Below, piece by piece: positions 42,512 through 50,419 of a stretch of DNA of 64,000 bases. The DNA comes from Rhodophyticola sp017644125 (GTDB lineage Bacteria; Pseudomonadota; Alphaproteobacteria; Rhodobacterales; Rhodobacteraceae), in NCBI RefSeq assembly GCF_042140125.1, contig NZ_CP159473.1, one strand, 5' to 3'. The notes beneath the pieces were generated by a model. That model saw nothing but the letters and a program-made list of their open reading frames with translations. It was not told where the DNA came from and did not search any database. The translations under genes and the position numbers were made by a program. Positions within the stretch are counted from its first letter, which is position 1, and each line of letters opens with the position of its first letter.

Positions 42512-43498
42512 ATGGCGGACGGCAACATGAGCAGCGATATCAAACCAACCGAAGAGATTTCCGTCCGGGAGACCTTCGGCATCGACAGCGACATGAAGGT
42601 CAAGGCCTTTGCCGAGGCGACCGACCGCGTGCCCGCCGTTGACAGCACCTACAAGTTCGACCCGGACACCACGCTCGCCATTCTCGCAGGTTTCAGCCAC
42701 AATCGCCGGGTGATGATCCAGGGCTATCACGGCACCGGCAAATCGACCCATATCGAGCAAATCGCCGCGCGCCTGAACTGGCCCGCCGTGCGCGTGAACC
42801 TCGACAGCCATATCAGCCGGATCGACCTGATCGGCAAGGACGCGATCAAGCTGCGCGACGGCAAGCAGGTGACCGAATTTCACGAGGGCATCCTGCCCTG
42901 GGCGCTGCGCAACCCGGTGGCCATCGTCTTCGACGAATACGATGCGGGCCGGGCGGATGTGATGTTCGTGATCCAGCGGGTTCTGGAGCATGACGGCAAG
43001 CTGACACTGTTGGACCAGAACGAGATTATCACGCCGCATCCGTGTTTCCGGCTTTTCGCCACGGCCAATACCGTGGGTCTGGGCGATACGACCGGCCTTT
43101 ATCACGGCGTGCAGCAGATCAACCAGGCGCAGATGGACCGCTGGTCGCTTGTCGCGACCCTGAACTATCTGTCCCACGACGCGGAAACCGCCATCGTTCT
43201 GGCCAAGAACCCGCATTACAACACCGAGAAGGGCCGCAAGCAGATCGCCCAGATGGTCACGGTTGCCGATCTTACGCGGACCGCGTTCATGAATGGCGAA
43301 CTGTCCACGGTCATGTCGCCCCGGACGGTCATCAACTGGGCCGAAAACGCCTCCATCTTCCGCAATGTGGGCTATGCGTTCCGGCTGACCTTCCTGAACA
43401 AATGCGACGAGCTGGAACGCCAGACCGTGGCCGAGTTCTACCAGCGTTGCTTCGACGAGGAACTGCCGGAAAGTGCCGTGTCGATGAGCATGGGCTGA
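42512..43498 (+). CDS. cobS: CobS, aerobic cobaltochelatase AAA+ subunit
   Basis: CobS is the AAA+ ATPase partner of CobT in cobalt insertion during aerobic B12 synthesis. The 328-residue length is standard. Walker A is GYHGTGKSTHIEQIAARL, the Walker B region is VAIVFDEYDAGRADVMFVIQRVLE, and the sensor region reads FRLFATANTVGLGDTTGLYHG. The frame is open to 42344, but the ATG at 42512, with CCGAGGACG before it, gives the family start. CobT is encoded 17 kb upstream on the other strand. Confidence 0.96.
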   Translation: MADGNMSSDIKPTEEISVRETFGIDSDMKVKAFAEATDRVPAVDSTYKFDPDTTLAILAGFSHNRRVMIQGYHGTGKSTHIEQIAARLNWPAVRVNLDSHISRIDLIGKDAIKLRDGKQVTEFHEGILPWALRNPVAIVFDEYDAGRADVMFVIQRVLEHDGKLTLLDQNEIITPHPCFRLFATANTVGLGDTTGLYHGVQQINQAQMDRWSLVATLNYLSHDAETAIVLAKNPHYNTEKGRKQIAQMVTVADLTRTAFMNGELSTVMSPRTVINWAENASIFRNVGYAFRLTFLNKCDELERQTVAEFYQRCFDEELPESAVSMSMG

Positions 43499-43598
43499 TC
43501 CGCGGGCGGGCCGGGTTCGGGGCGACCGGAACGGCGGCGCCGCGGCAGTTTCGGAACGGGTGCCTGAGGCCGGTTTCCGGCAGGCATCTGCGCGTGGC

Positions 43599-44882
43599 TC
43601 AGCCGACCGGCCTTCCCGCGGCGTAGGTTGCGGCAATGGCGCGGTCGTCGCCCATCATGATGGTCGGGAAAACCGCCTCCCATATGTCGTTTGCGCGCGC
43701 GTGGCGTTGCGCGATGGCAGGGGTGGAGGCGAGATCGAGGGCGATCAGGTCGGCCTCCATGCCCGGTGCAAGCGTTCCGATCTTATCGTGCAGGTTCAGG
43801 GCCTTCGCGCTGCCCTGTGTGGCAAGCCAGAGAAGCCGGGAGGCGTGCAGGGCCTGACCGCGAAGCTGCGCGATTTCATACGCCGCCGCCATGGTCCGGA
43901 GCATGGAGAAGGACGAGCCCCCGCCGGTATCGGTGGCCAGACCCACGCGCAGCCTCGTGGCCAGCGTCATGTCGAAAAGCCCCGATCCGATGAAGGTGTT
44001 CGAGGTCGGGCAATGGACCAGCGCGGCCCCGACCTCGGTCAGGCGATCCACCTCGCGGGGGGTCAGATGGATGGCGTGGCCGAACACCGCATTGGGGCCC
44101 AGCAGCCCATGCGCCTCGTAGGTATCGAGATAATCCCGCGCGTCGGGATAGAGCGATCTGACCCAGGCGATCTCGTCGGTCTGTTCGCTCAGATGGGTTT
44201 GCATCAGACACTCCGGGTGCTCGGCCCAGAGCGCCCCGAGGGCGGCAAGCTGCGCGGGCGTGGAGGTGGGCGAGAATCGCGGCGTGATGACATAGCCGAG
44301 CCGCCCGCGCCCGTGCCATTTTTCCAGCAGGCGCTTGCTGTCGTCATAGGCGGATTGCGCCGTGTCGCGCAGCCCCTCGGGCGCGGTGTCGCGATCCATG
44401 CAGGTCTTGCCCGCCAGCGCGCGGAGGCCCCTTGTCTCCGCCTCGGCGAAGAACGCATCGACGCTTGCGGGATGGATGGTGCAGTAGCTCGCCACCGTCG
44501 TGGTCCCGTGGGCAAGCGTGAGGTCGAGGTAACGCCGCGCGGTGCGGGCGGCATGGTCCGGATCGGCGAAGCGCATCTCTTCGGGGAAGGTGTAGGTGGT
44601 CAGCCAGTCGATCAGGCGCTTGCCCCAAGAGGCGATGATGGCCGTCTGCGGGTAGTGGGCATGGGCGTCGATGAAGCCGGGCAGGATCAGGTCGGCCCCG
44701 TGATCGACGACCGCGGCCTGCGGATGGGCCGCGCGCAGCCTGTCGGCGGGGCCCAGATCGGCGATCTTGCCGTCGCGGATGAAAACCGCGCCATGCGGGT
44801 CGTGCCGCGCCGCGCCGGGGCCTTCGACAAAGGGATCTCCGGTGAAGGCGAGGGTCTGGCCCAGCAGCAATCTGTCTTTCAT
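43599..44882 (-). CDS. guaD: Guanine deaminase
   Basis: An amidohydrolase that converts guanine to xanthine in purine salvage. Motifs: metal-binding HxH in LPGFIDAHAHYPQ, GKTCMDRD, LMQTHLSEQTDEI, FGHAIHLT, HCPTSNTFIGSG and GLATDTGGGSSFSML, all typical of guanine deaminases. The ATG at 44882 has GAAGGCG before it and is preferred (427 residues); an in-frame ATG at 44915 would add 11 residues. It converges on cobS and is divergent from mgtE. Confidence 0.93.
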   Translation of the reverse strand: MKDRLLLGQTLAFTGDPFVEGPGAARHDPHGAVFIRDGKIADLGPADRLRAAHPQAAVVDHGADLILPGFIDAHAHYPQTAIIASWGKRLIDWLTTYTFPEEMRFADPDHAARTARRYLDLTLAHGTTTVASYCTIHPASVDAFFAEAETRGLRALAGKTCMDRDTAPEGLRDTAQSAYDDSKRLLEKWHGRGRLGYVITPRFSPTSTPAQLAALGALWAEHPECLMQTHLSEQTDEIAWVRSLYPDARDYLDTYEAHGLLGPNAVFGHAIHLTPREVDRLTEVGAALVHCPTSNTFIGSGLFDMTLATRLRVGLATDTGGGSSFSMLRTMAAAYEIAQLRGQALHASRLLWLATQGSAKALNLHDKIGTLAPGMEADLIALDLASTPAIAQRHARANDIWEAVFPTIMMGDDRAIAATYAAGRPVG

Positions 44883-44980
44883 CGAACGCGCCTTCAGCAA
44901 TTTCAGTTTCGCCATCCGCTGTCATAGCGGTGGGCGGCGGGCTATGTTAGGCGAAAAGCGTCAATGGGGCGAGGTGGATC

Positions 44981-46366
44981 ATGGCAGACGACACCGACGA
45001 CATCCTGCTGGAAGAGAAAGACGGCTACGCGCTGGATGACAGTCTGCGCGGGCAGGTGCGGCGCGCCGTTCTGGACGATGACGTGGCCGCGATCGACCGG
45101 CTGATGGAACCGCTGCACCCGGCGGACGTGGCGGACCTTCTGGAACAGATCTCGGCCGCGGAGCGCGAGTCGCTGTTGCAGCTGTGGTCCACCGGGATCG
45201 ATGGCGAGGTTCTGTCGGAACTGGAAGAGGGTCTGCGCGAGGAGGTGATCGCGTTTCTGCCCTCCCACGTGCTGGCCGAAGCGGTGCGCGAACTGGACAG
45301 CGACGATGTGGTCGATCTTGTCGAGTACATGGAGGATGCGCAGCAGGCGGCCATTCTGGACGCGCTGGACGAGGCGGACCGGGCCGCCGTCGAGGAGGCG
45401 CTGAGCTACCCCGAGGACAGTGCCGGCCGCCTGATGCAGCGCGAGGTGGTGCGCGCGCCCGAGCACTGGACCGTTGGCGAGATGATCGACCATCTGCGCC
45501 ATCACAAGGCCGATCTGCCGGAGCAGTTCTACCATATCATCCTGGTGGATCCGCGGATGAAGCCCACGGGCTATATCACGCTTGGGCGAATGCTCTCGAC
45601 CGCGCGCGAGGTGGAGCTGAACCAGATCACCGAGGACAGCTTTCGCCCGATCCCCGCGACCCAGCCGGAGGAGGAGGTCGCCTATGCGTTCAACCAGTAT
45701 CATCTGATTTCCGCGCCCGTTGTCGACGATGACGGGCGGCTGGTGGGCGTGATCACCATCGACGACGCGATGATCGTGCAGGATGCCGAGGCGGAGGAGG
45801 ATATCCTGCGTCTGGCCGGTGTGGGCGAGGGCGGGCTGAACGACCGGGTGCTTGAGACGACCAAGCAGCGCTTCCCCTGGCTTGCGGTCAATCTGGTGAC
45901 CGCGATCCTGGCGTCGCTGGTGATCGCCCAGTTCGAGGCGGCGATCGCGCAGATCGTGGCGCTGGCCGTGTTGATGCCGATCGTGGCGTCCATGGGCGGC
46001 AATGCGGGCACCCAGAGCCTGACCGTGGCGGTGCGCGCCATCGCGACAAAGGATTTGACCCGTTCCAACCTGATGCGGGTGGTGCTGCGGGAGGCGGGCG
46101 TCGGCCTGATCAACGGGCTGATCTTTGCCGTGGTGATGGGGCTGGTGGGGCTGGTCTGGTTCGGGTCGCCCATGCTGGGCGGCGTGATCGCGGCGGCGAT
46201 GGTGATCAACCTGCTGGTGGCGGGGCTTGCGGGGATACTGGTGCCGGTGGTTCTGGACCGGCTTGGCGTGGACCCGGCGCTGGCCTCCGGCGCGTTCGTG
46301 ACCACGGTGACCGATGTGGTGGGGTTTTTCGCGTTCCTGGGCCTTGCGGTGCTGCTGCTGATCTGA
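44981..46366 (+). CDS. mgtE: MgtE magnesium transporter
   Basis: A 461-residue Mg2+ channel/transporter of the inner membrane. It has an N-terminal acidic helical domain with MgtE repeats (LHPADVADLLEQI, FLPSHVLAEAVRELDSDDVVDLVEYM), a CBS pair (GRLMQREVVRAPEHWTVGEMIDHLR and PEEEVAYAFNQYHLISAPVVDDDG), and five C-terminal membrane segments with the pore sequence LMPIVASMGGNAGTQSLTVAVRAIA. The cytoplasmic domains are known to close the channel at high Mg2+. The accessory region begins just after it. Confidence 0.96.
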   Translation: MADDTDDILLEEKDGYALDDSLRGQVRRAVLDDDVAAIDRLMEPLHPADVADLLEQISAAERESLLQLWSTGIDGEVLSELEEGLREEVIAFLPSHVLAEAVRELDSDDVVDLVEYMEDAQQAAILDALDEADRAAVEEALSYPEDSAGRLMQREVVRAPEHWTVGEMIDHLRHHKADLPEQFYHIILVDPRMKPTGYITLGRMLSTAREVELNQITEDSFRPIPATQPEEEVAYAFNQYHLISAPVVDDDGRLVGVITIDDAMIVQDAEAEEDILRLAGVGEGGLNDRVLETTKQRFPWLAVNLVTAILASLVIAQFEAAIAQIVALAVLMPIVASMGGNAGTQSLTVAVRAIATKDLTRSNLMRVVLREAGVGLINGLIFAVVMGLVGLVWFGSPMLGGVIAAAMVINLLVAGLAGILVPVVLDRLGVDPALASGAFVTTVTDVVGFFAFLGLAVLLLI

Positions 46367-46732
46367 GGCGGCCGGACGGCTGAGGCTCACCGGCCGCGCG
46401 CCGGGGCAGACCGACGCGGGAGCGCCCCGCCGCCCTCTCTGAGCCACCGGCGGGCGAGGCTCCGGCCTGACCTGCGGGCCGCCGTTCAGGGATCTTGCGG
46501 CGAAAGGGCGGTCAGGGCCGCGTGCGGCGGGCGGATTTTTTCGGCAGTGGCGATGCTGCGCTGCCTCTGAGGTCGATACCTGCCGGGATGTGCCAATACG
46601 CGCACCCCTTAGCCGCGATTTATCTTCGATGCTAACCATCAGAGGTCATGATCCTAGTTCGAGCGTTTCCAGCGGAAAGAGTATCGAACGCAACCCAATC
46701 CATTTGCTAGCCGTGTCTGACGTCAGCACCAA
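46367..46732. other. Non-coding junction between mgtE and the IS element
   Basis: These 366 bp contain no gene. The base composition changes here: the first 150 bp are GC-rich, like the core genome, and the last 100 bp before the IS are near 50% GC. It contains the left copy of a 41-bp direct repeat (46477-46517). The right edge is the left inverted repeat of the IS3 element. Confidence 0.6.
46477..46517 (+). repeat. Left copy of imperfect 41-bp direct repeat
   Basis: GGCCGCC followed, after three bases, by CAGGGATCTTGCGGCGAAAG and GGCGGTCAGGG recurs at 50316-50356 in the same orientation, with 36 of 41 bases identical by eye. The two copies bracket the IS, the MarR/SMR cassette and the TraD fragment. 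Confidence 0.6.
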
Positions 46733-46798
46733 TGGGACAGTTTAGGGCGATTTGATAAGAGAGGGTTTCTGGCACATCGTAACCACCGAGGAGTGGAG

Positions 46799-47173
46799 AT
46801 GAGACAGAAACCCGGAAGCAAGCGGAGCCACGGCGAGAAAGTCGTCAAAGACATCCGCCGCGCCACCCGTAAACAGTATTCAGCCGAAGAGAAGATCCGG
46901 GTCGTACTGGACGGGCTGAAGGGCGAGGACAGCATCGCGGAGCTATGCCGCCGCGAAGGCATCGCTCAGAGCCTGTATTATAGCTGGTCCAAGGAGTTCC
47001 TCGAGGCTGGGAAGAAGCGCTTGGCTGGAGACACAGCCCGCGCAGCGACCTCAACTGAGGTTAAAGACCTGCGCAGAGAATCCCGCGATTTGAAAGAGGT
47101 CATCGCTGAACAGGCGCTGGAACTGCGGTTGCTCAAAAAAAGCATGATCGCGGATGGGGACGACGACGAATGA
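46799..47173 (+). CDS. IS3-family transposase OrfA
   Basis: A 124-residue DNA-binding subunit with the IS3 OrfA helix-turn-helix (QYSAEEKIRVVLDGLKGEDSIAELCRREGIAQSLYYSWSKEFLEAGKKRL) and a C-terminal leucine-rich coiled coil (DLKEVIAEQALELRLLKKSM). The ATG at 46799 follows GAGGAGTGGAG. The frame looks intact. It overlaps OrfB by 4 bp. Confidence 0.88.
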   Translation: MRQKPGSKRSHGEKVVKDIRRATRKQYSAEEKIRVVLDGLKGEDSIAELCRREGIAQSLYYSWSKEFLEAGKKRLAGDTARAATSTEVKDLRRESRDLKEVIAEQALELRLLKKSMIADGDDDE

Positions 47174-48188
47174 GATACCCCGCATCTGAGAAACTGGAGA
47201 TCATTCGCCTGGTCGAAGGCTCGCATCTCCCGACCAAACGAACGCTGGATAAGCTCGGCATCCCCAGAACCACTTTCTACCGTTGGTACGACCGGTATCT
47301 GTCGGGTGGCCCCGAGGCCCTTGAGGATCGCAGTCCCAAGCCGTCGCGGGTCTGGAACCGCATTCCCCAGCCAGTTCGGGAGAAGATCAAGGACCTGGCG
47401 CTGAGGGAAAGCGAGTTGTCACCACGCGAGCTGGCAGTGCAGTTCACTGATGCGGAAAAGTACTTTGTATCAGAGGGTGAGACAGATCAGAAAACGATCC
47501 AGTAAATCGTTTTCCTGCCGAACGGGTATTGCATCCTGAAGTCCTACGACCTGATCAGCAGTCCGGCCTATGTTGTTGTGTCGGCCGCCGATGAGTTCAA
47601 GGACAAGACCACGCGCCCAAACCAGCTATGGCAGACTGACTTCACCTATCTCAAGGTCTTCGGCTGGGGTTGGTTTTACCTGTCCACGATCCTGGATGAT
47701 TACAGCCGCTACATCATCGCATCGTGTTCACAACGATGAAGGCCGGCGATGTCACCGATACGCTGGATCTGGCGCTGCAGGCCTCGGGCTGCGATCAGGC
47801 GACGGTTCTGCACAAGCCGCGTCTGCTCAGTGACAACGGGTCGAGCTACATATCCGGCGAGCTAGCCGATTGGCTGGAAGATCGGCAGATGGATCACGTC
47901 CGCGGCGCCCCGTATCATCCTCAGACCCAGGGCAAGATCGAGCGATGGCACCAGACCCTCAAGAACCGCATCCTGCTGGAGAATTACTACCTGCCGGGCG
48001 ATCTCAGGCAGCAGATCGACGCCTTCGTCGATCATTACAACCACCGACGCTACCACGAGAGCCTACAGAACCTCACGCCAGCTGACGTCTACTTCGGACG
48101 CGGTGAAACCATCCTGAAACAACGAGAAAGGATCAAACAGAAGGCCATCGAAACGCGACGCTTGCTTCACAGCAAATCCGCCGCATAA
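47170..48188 (+). pseudogene. IS3-family transposase OrfB, inactivated
   Basis: The DDE integrase domain is recognisable: first Asp in LWQTDFTYLKV, second in LLSDNGSSYIS, Glu in QTQGKIERWHQTLKNR. The reading frame is broken twice. At 47476-47526 about 51 bases stand where related OrfB proteins have about 9, adding a stop codon (47503-47505) inside a 9-bp-arm hairpin. Near 47720, where YIIAWKLFTTMKAGDV is expected, about four bases are missing, which shifts the frame. The remaining 3' part (47735-48188) is open to the terminal stop. Confidence 0.85.
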
Positions 48189-48289
48189 TCAAACCAAACA
48201 GATGCGCCAGACCCTCTCTTAGTTTAGGCAGCCATCTGTCCCAAAATCCCTGACGACGGACAGTTGTTCAACATGCTCCTTGTGGGCTT

Positions 48290-48553
48290 ACCAGCGGTCA
48301 GAAACACGTCACCCCGCCTGCGCTTTACGATTGGATCAAGAAGACCGTAGAGCCATCAGGCGCCGAAGCGGTCTTCGTCGGAGGCAATGGACAGCGTGCG
48401 GTCGGAATAATCGACGCTGTTGAGAGTCATCTAGGGATCAAGACGCTCACCGCGAACCAGGTGCTCTTCTGGGCAGCGCTGCGCGCTGCGGGCGTTAGCT
48501 TCTCCACCGCAGGCTATGGCACTCTTTTGATGCAAGAAGCTGTGGTGGAGTAA
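48290..48553 (+). pseudogene. 3' remnant of a maleate isomerase/arylmalonate decarboxylase-like gene
   Basis: A frame ending at TAA 48551-48553 reads KHVTPPALYDWIKKTVEP, then AEAVFVGGNGQRAVGIIDAV, and LGIKTLTANQVLFWAALRAAG. This is the closing part of the Asp/Glu-racemase-superfamily maleate isomerases (GNGFR...LTANQxxxWxALR). A stop at 48251 and the IS end cut it off, so only about 88 of an expected 240 or so residues remain. It shows that the locus lost a gene on the IS side. Confidence 0.65.
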
Positions 48554-48591
48554 CCCTAAAAGTCTGGCGCATTGCGGTTTAGATGTGTATA

Positions 48592-48605
48592 CTTGCATGC
48601 ATAAG
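48592..48605. promoter_or_regulatory. Operator-like site in front of marR
   Basis: CTTGC-ATGC-ATAAG lies 43 bp before the marR ATG. It shares its left half and spacing with CTTGC-N4-GCAA palindromes at 49145 and 49195 upstream of the SMR operon, and the extended match to the second is ACTTGCATGnnnAAGCAA. It probably binds the MarR protein encoded next to it. Confidence 0.5.
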
Positions 48606-48647
48606 CAACATTCTTTCTGCCTCTCGCCAGACCAAGGAGTCACCACC

Positions 48648-49067
48648 ATGAAGCTAGACGTTTGGGAACGTATTCAGGATATGTTTCAAAGGATCGAAAG
48701 CCAACTGGCAGAAGAAGTCCGGAAATCCAGTGGCCTAGGCGTCAACGAATTTCGAACTTTGCGGACCTTGATACGGCAGCCCAAGCGGGAAATGAGGATG
48801 CAGGAGCTCGCTGAGTTTTTGCATCTAACTCAAAGTTCGACGACACGTTTGGTCGAGCGCCTGGAAAAGCGGGGTTTCGTATACAGGGATAGTTGCCCCA
48901 GTGATGGGCGCGGCAAGTACTGTGTTCTGACCGACGAAGGACGTCGCTATATTAACAAGGCTATTCCCGCTCTTGAAGCGACACTTGAGAGCGTGTTGGA
49001 CAGTTTTTTTGCAGCAGAAGACGCGCGTTCCGCCGTTCGAGAATTGAGTGAACTCTCCCTGACCTGA
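48648..49067 (+). CDS. MarR-family transcriptional regulator
   Basis: A 139-residue winged-helix regulator: VWERIQDMFQRIESQLAEEVRKSSGLGVNEFRTLRTL, then the recognition region MRMQELAEFLHLTQSSTTRLVERLEKRGFV, the wing RDSCPSDGRGKYCVLTDEGR, and a C-terminal dimerisation helix. The ATG at 48648 follows AAGGAG. GC content is lower than in the core genes. It is 240 bp upstream of, and in line with, an SMR efflux pair and probably represses both itself and that pair through the shared palindromes. Confidence 0.9.
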   Translation: MKLDVWERIQDMFQRIESQLAEEVRKSSGLGVNEFRTLRTLIRQPKREMRMQELAEFLHLTQSSTTRLVERLEKRGFVYRDSCPSDGRGKYCVLTDEGRRYINKAIPALEATLESVLDSFFAAEDARSAVRELSELSLT

Positions 49068-49144
49068 CCATGCGGTAGCATCGTACATCGCCGTGACTGA
49101 ATACGGCTTTTAGCTCATCAGTGGCTATTGGCTTCGAATGCTAA

Positions 49145-49220
49145 CTTGCTTGTGCAAATAATTACATTGTTGGCTCAGCGATTTGTTGATACTACTTGCA
49201 TGGGCAAGCAAACATATAAC
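49145..49220 (+). promoter_or_regulatory. SMR operon promoter with two palindromic operator-like sites
   Basis: Two CTTGC-N4-GCAA palindromes lie at 49145-49158 and 49195-49208, 50 bp apart, close to five helical turns. The second sits between a possible -35 (TACTTG, 49193-49198) and a good -10 (TATAAC, 49215-49220) with 16-bp spacing, so a bound repressor would block RNA polymerase. The site resembles the one before marR. Confidence 0.5.
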
Positions 49221-49307
49221 ACGATTCCAGCTCATGACCGTGCAACCACCCTGCCTCCGGCAGAACTGACAAAACTGGCCTGAAGGTCCCAATCGAAAGG
49301 AAACATG

Positions 49308-49628
49308 ATGCATTGGCTATATCTTATTATCGCCGTTCTTTTTGAAATATCCGTCGCAATCGCTGCGGGTAAGTCGGAAGGATTCAAGAACGTGAAGTGG
49401 ACAGTCATCACACTCGTCAGTGGTGTGATCGCCACCATTTTTCTAAGTCTAGCGCTCCTCACATTCGACGTCGGTGTTGGTTATTCGATGTGGACCTCCT
49501 TGGCGGGCGTCGGAATCGTCATTCTTGGCGCTGTCTTCCTGAACCAGCGTCTGAATTTCGGAAAAGTGACTGGCATCGCCATCGTTATCAGCGGTGTCAT
49601 AGGTCTACGATTGAGCGGCGCAGCGTGA
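49308..49628 (+). CDS. SMR-family small multidrug efflux subunit A
   Basis: A 106-residue protein with four membrane helices, of the small multidrug resistance family. The essential membrane Glu is present (WLYLIIAVLFEISVAIAAG, residue 13), and the third helix reads GVGYSMWTSLAGVGIVILGAVFLNQRL. GAAAGGA precedes; ATGs at 49305 and 49308 are both possible, and the second has better spacing. It is encoded with a second SMR protein, which suggests an obligate heterodimer as in the YkkCD or EbrAB type. Substrates are cationic compounds in known members. Confidence 0.88.
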   Translation: MHWLYLIIAVLFEISVAIAAGKSEGFKNVKWTVITLVSGVIATIFLSLALLTFDVGVGYSMWTSLAGVGIVILGAVFLNQRLNFGKVTGIAIVISGVIGLRLSGAA

Positions 49629-49674
49629 CCTTTGTACTTGACCCAGAGAAACCTTCCCTTAGGAGAAAACTAAT

Positions 49675-50067
49675 ATGAGCAATGCTCAAACCCGTCACCT
49701 TCCAGATTCTGATACCGGCAACAAACGTGCATGGGGCGCTCTGCTTGTGGCTGGTGTATTTGAGGTTGGATACGCTCTTAGCGTCGGTGGCAGCCAAGCT
49801 TTCACTGTCTTGACCTGGTCGATATCCGCCATAGTGTTCTTTTTGTTAACGCTCTACTTCCTAAGCGTTGCGCTGAAAACAATCGACGTTGGCATCGGTT
49901 ATGCCGTCTGGGCCGGCATCGGATCCATCGGTGCCGCGGTTTTCGGAGCGATCTTGCTAAACCAGTCACTGACGCTTTACCAATCTTTCTGGCTGGCAGT
50001 CATTATCGCTGGCGTCATCTGCCTGAAACTAGCGGACAGCGCTAAGCTGACTAGGCCAGATCCTTGA
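49675..50067 (+). CDS. SMR-family small multidrug efflux subunit B
   Basis: A 130-residue partner with an N-terminal hydrophilic extension of about 18 residues, then four helices. The conserved Glu is in LLVAGVFEVGYALSVGG (about residue 30), and the third helix is GIGYAVWAGIGSIGAAVFGAILLNQSL. The start follows TTAGGAGA. It lies 46 bp after subunit A. Proton-coupled export of quaternary ammonium or guanidinium-type compounds is the family role; the exact substrate cannot be read. Confidence 0.88.
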   Translation: MSNAQTRHLPDSDTGNKRAWGALLVAGVFEVGYALSVGGSQAFTVLTWSISAIVFFLLTLYFLSVALKTIDVGIGYAVWAGIGSIGAAVFGAILLNQSLTLYQSFWLAVIIAGVICLKLADSAKLTRPDP

Positions 50068-50097
50068 GGGGGTCCGAAAATCAATGCCTCTGTAGGA

Positions 50098-50325
50098 TCA
50101 ATCTCCGAAGCCAAAGCATGTCTGGAACCGTTCCTGCGCGCCCGGCTGATCCGGGATCATGACCTCAGCAATCCGGGCAAAACCCTCGGCGGTCTGCACC
50201 TCGTTGAACGGAGACCAACCCACAGACCGAGCATCGAAGGGGTTAAGTATGATGTCGGTCTCTTGCTGGTAGTGGTCCCGCAAAAGGCCGCCCATACGAT
50301 CATAGATGATTGCTCGGCCGCCCCT
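50098..50325 (-). pseudogene. Fragment of a TraD/VirD4-type conjugative coupling protein
   Basis: About 70 codons read RGGRAIIYDRMGGLLRDHYQ, TDIILNPFDARSVGWSPFNEV and ARIAEVMIPD, which is the nucleotide-binding domain pattern of type IV secretion coupling proteins (TraD/TrwB). Both ends are missing, and the frame closes after a non-homologous tail (RFQTCFGFGD). Homology starts right at the right copy of the 41-bp repeat. No other transfer gene remains in the window. Confidence 0.7.
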
Positions 50326-50356
50326 CAAGGATCTTGCGGCGAAGGGGCGGTCGGGG
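50316..50356 (+). repeat. Right copy of imperfect 41-bp direct repeat
   Basis: Matches 46477-46517 in the same orientation; the core ATCTTGCGGCGAA is identical, and most differences are transitions. It lies at the breakpoint of the TraD fragment, 3839 bp from the first copy. Confidence 0.6.
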
Positions 50357-50419
50357 ACATTGGCCCCAATCGGTGTCCCATTGCAGGCGGTCAACAACGC
50401 CGGTGTGCATACCTACAGA

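Larger units (their letters stand above)
46733..48243 (+). mobile_element. Decayed IS3-family insertion sequence
   Basis: A 1.5-kb element bounded by inverted repeats that begin TGGGACAG on both ends; further inside, TAAGAGAGGGT and TCTGGC are also shared in the same order. It carries OrfA and an interrupted OrfB in the IS3 arrangement, with ATGA overlap at 47170-47173. Flanks give no convincing target-site duplication. OrfB has an in-frame stop and a frameshift, so the copy should not move by itself. Confidence 0.85.

Noticed and set aside
46725..48250. Target-site duplication around the IS3 element
   Set aside because: The bases on the two sides (CCAA and AAAT) share only AA, which is no better than chance; deletion next to the IS may have removed it.
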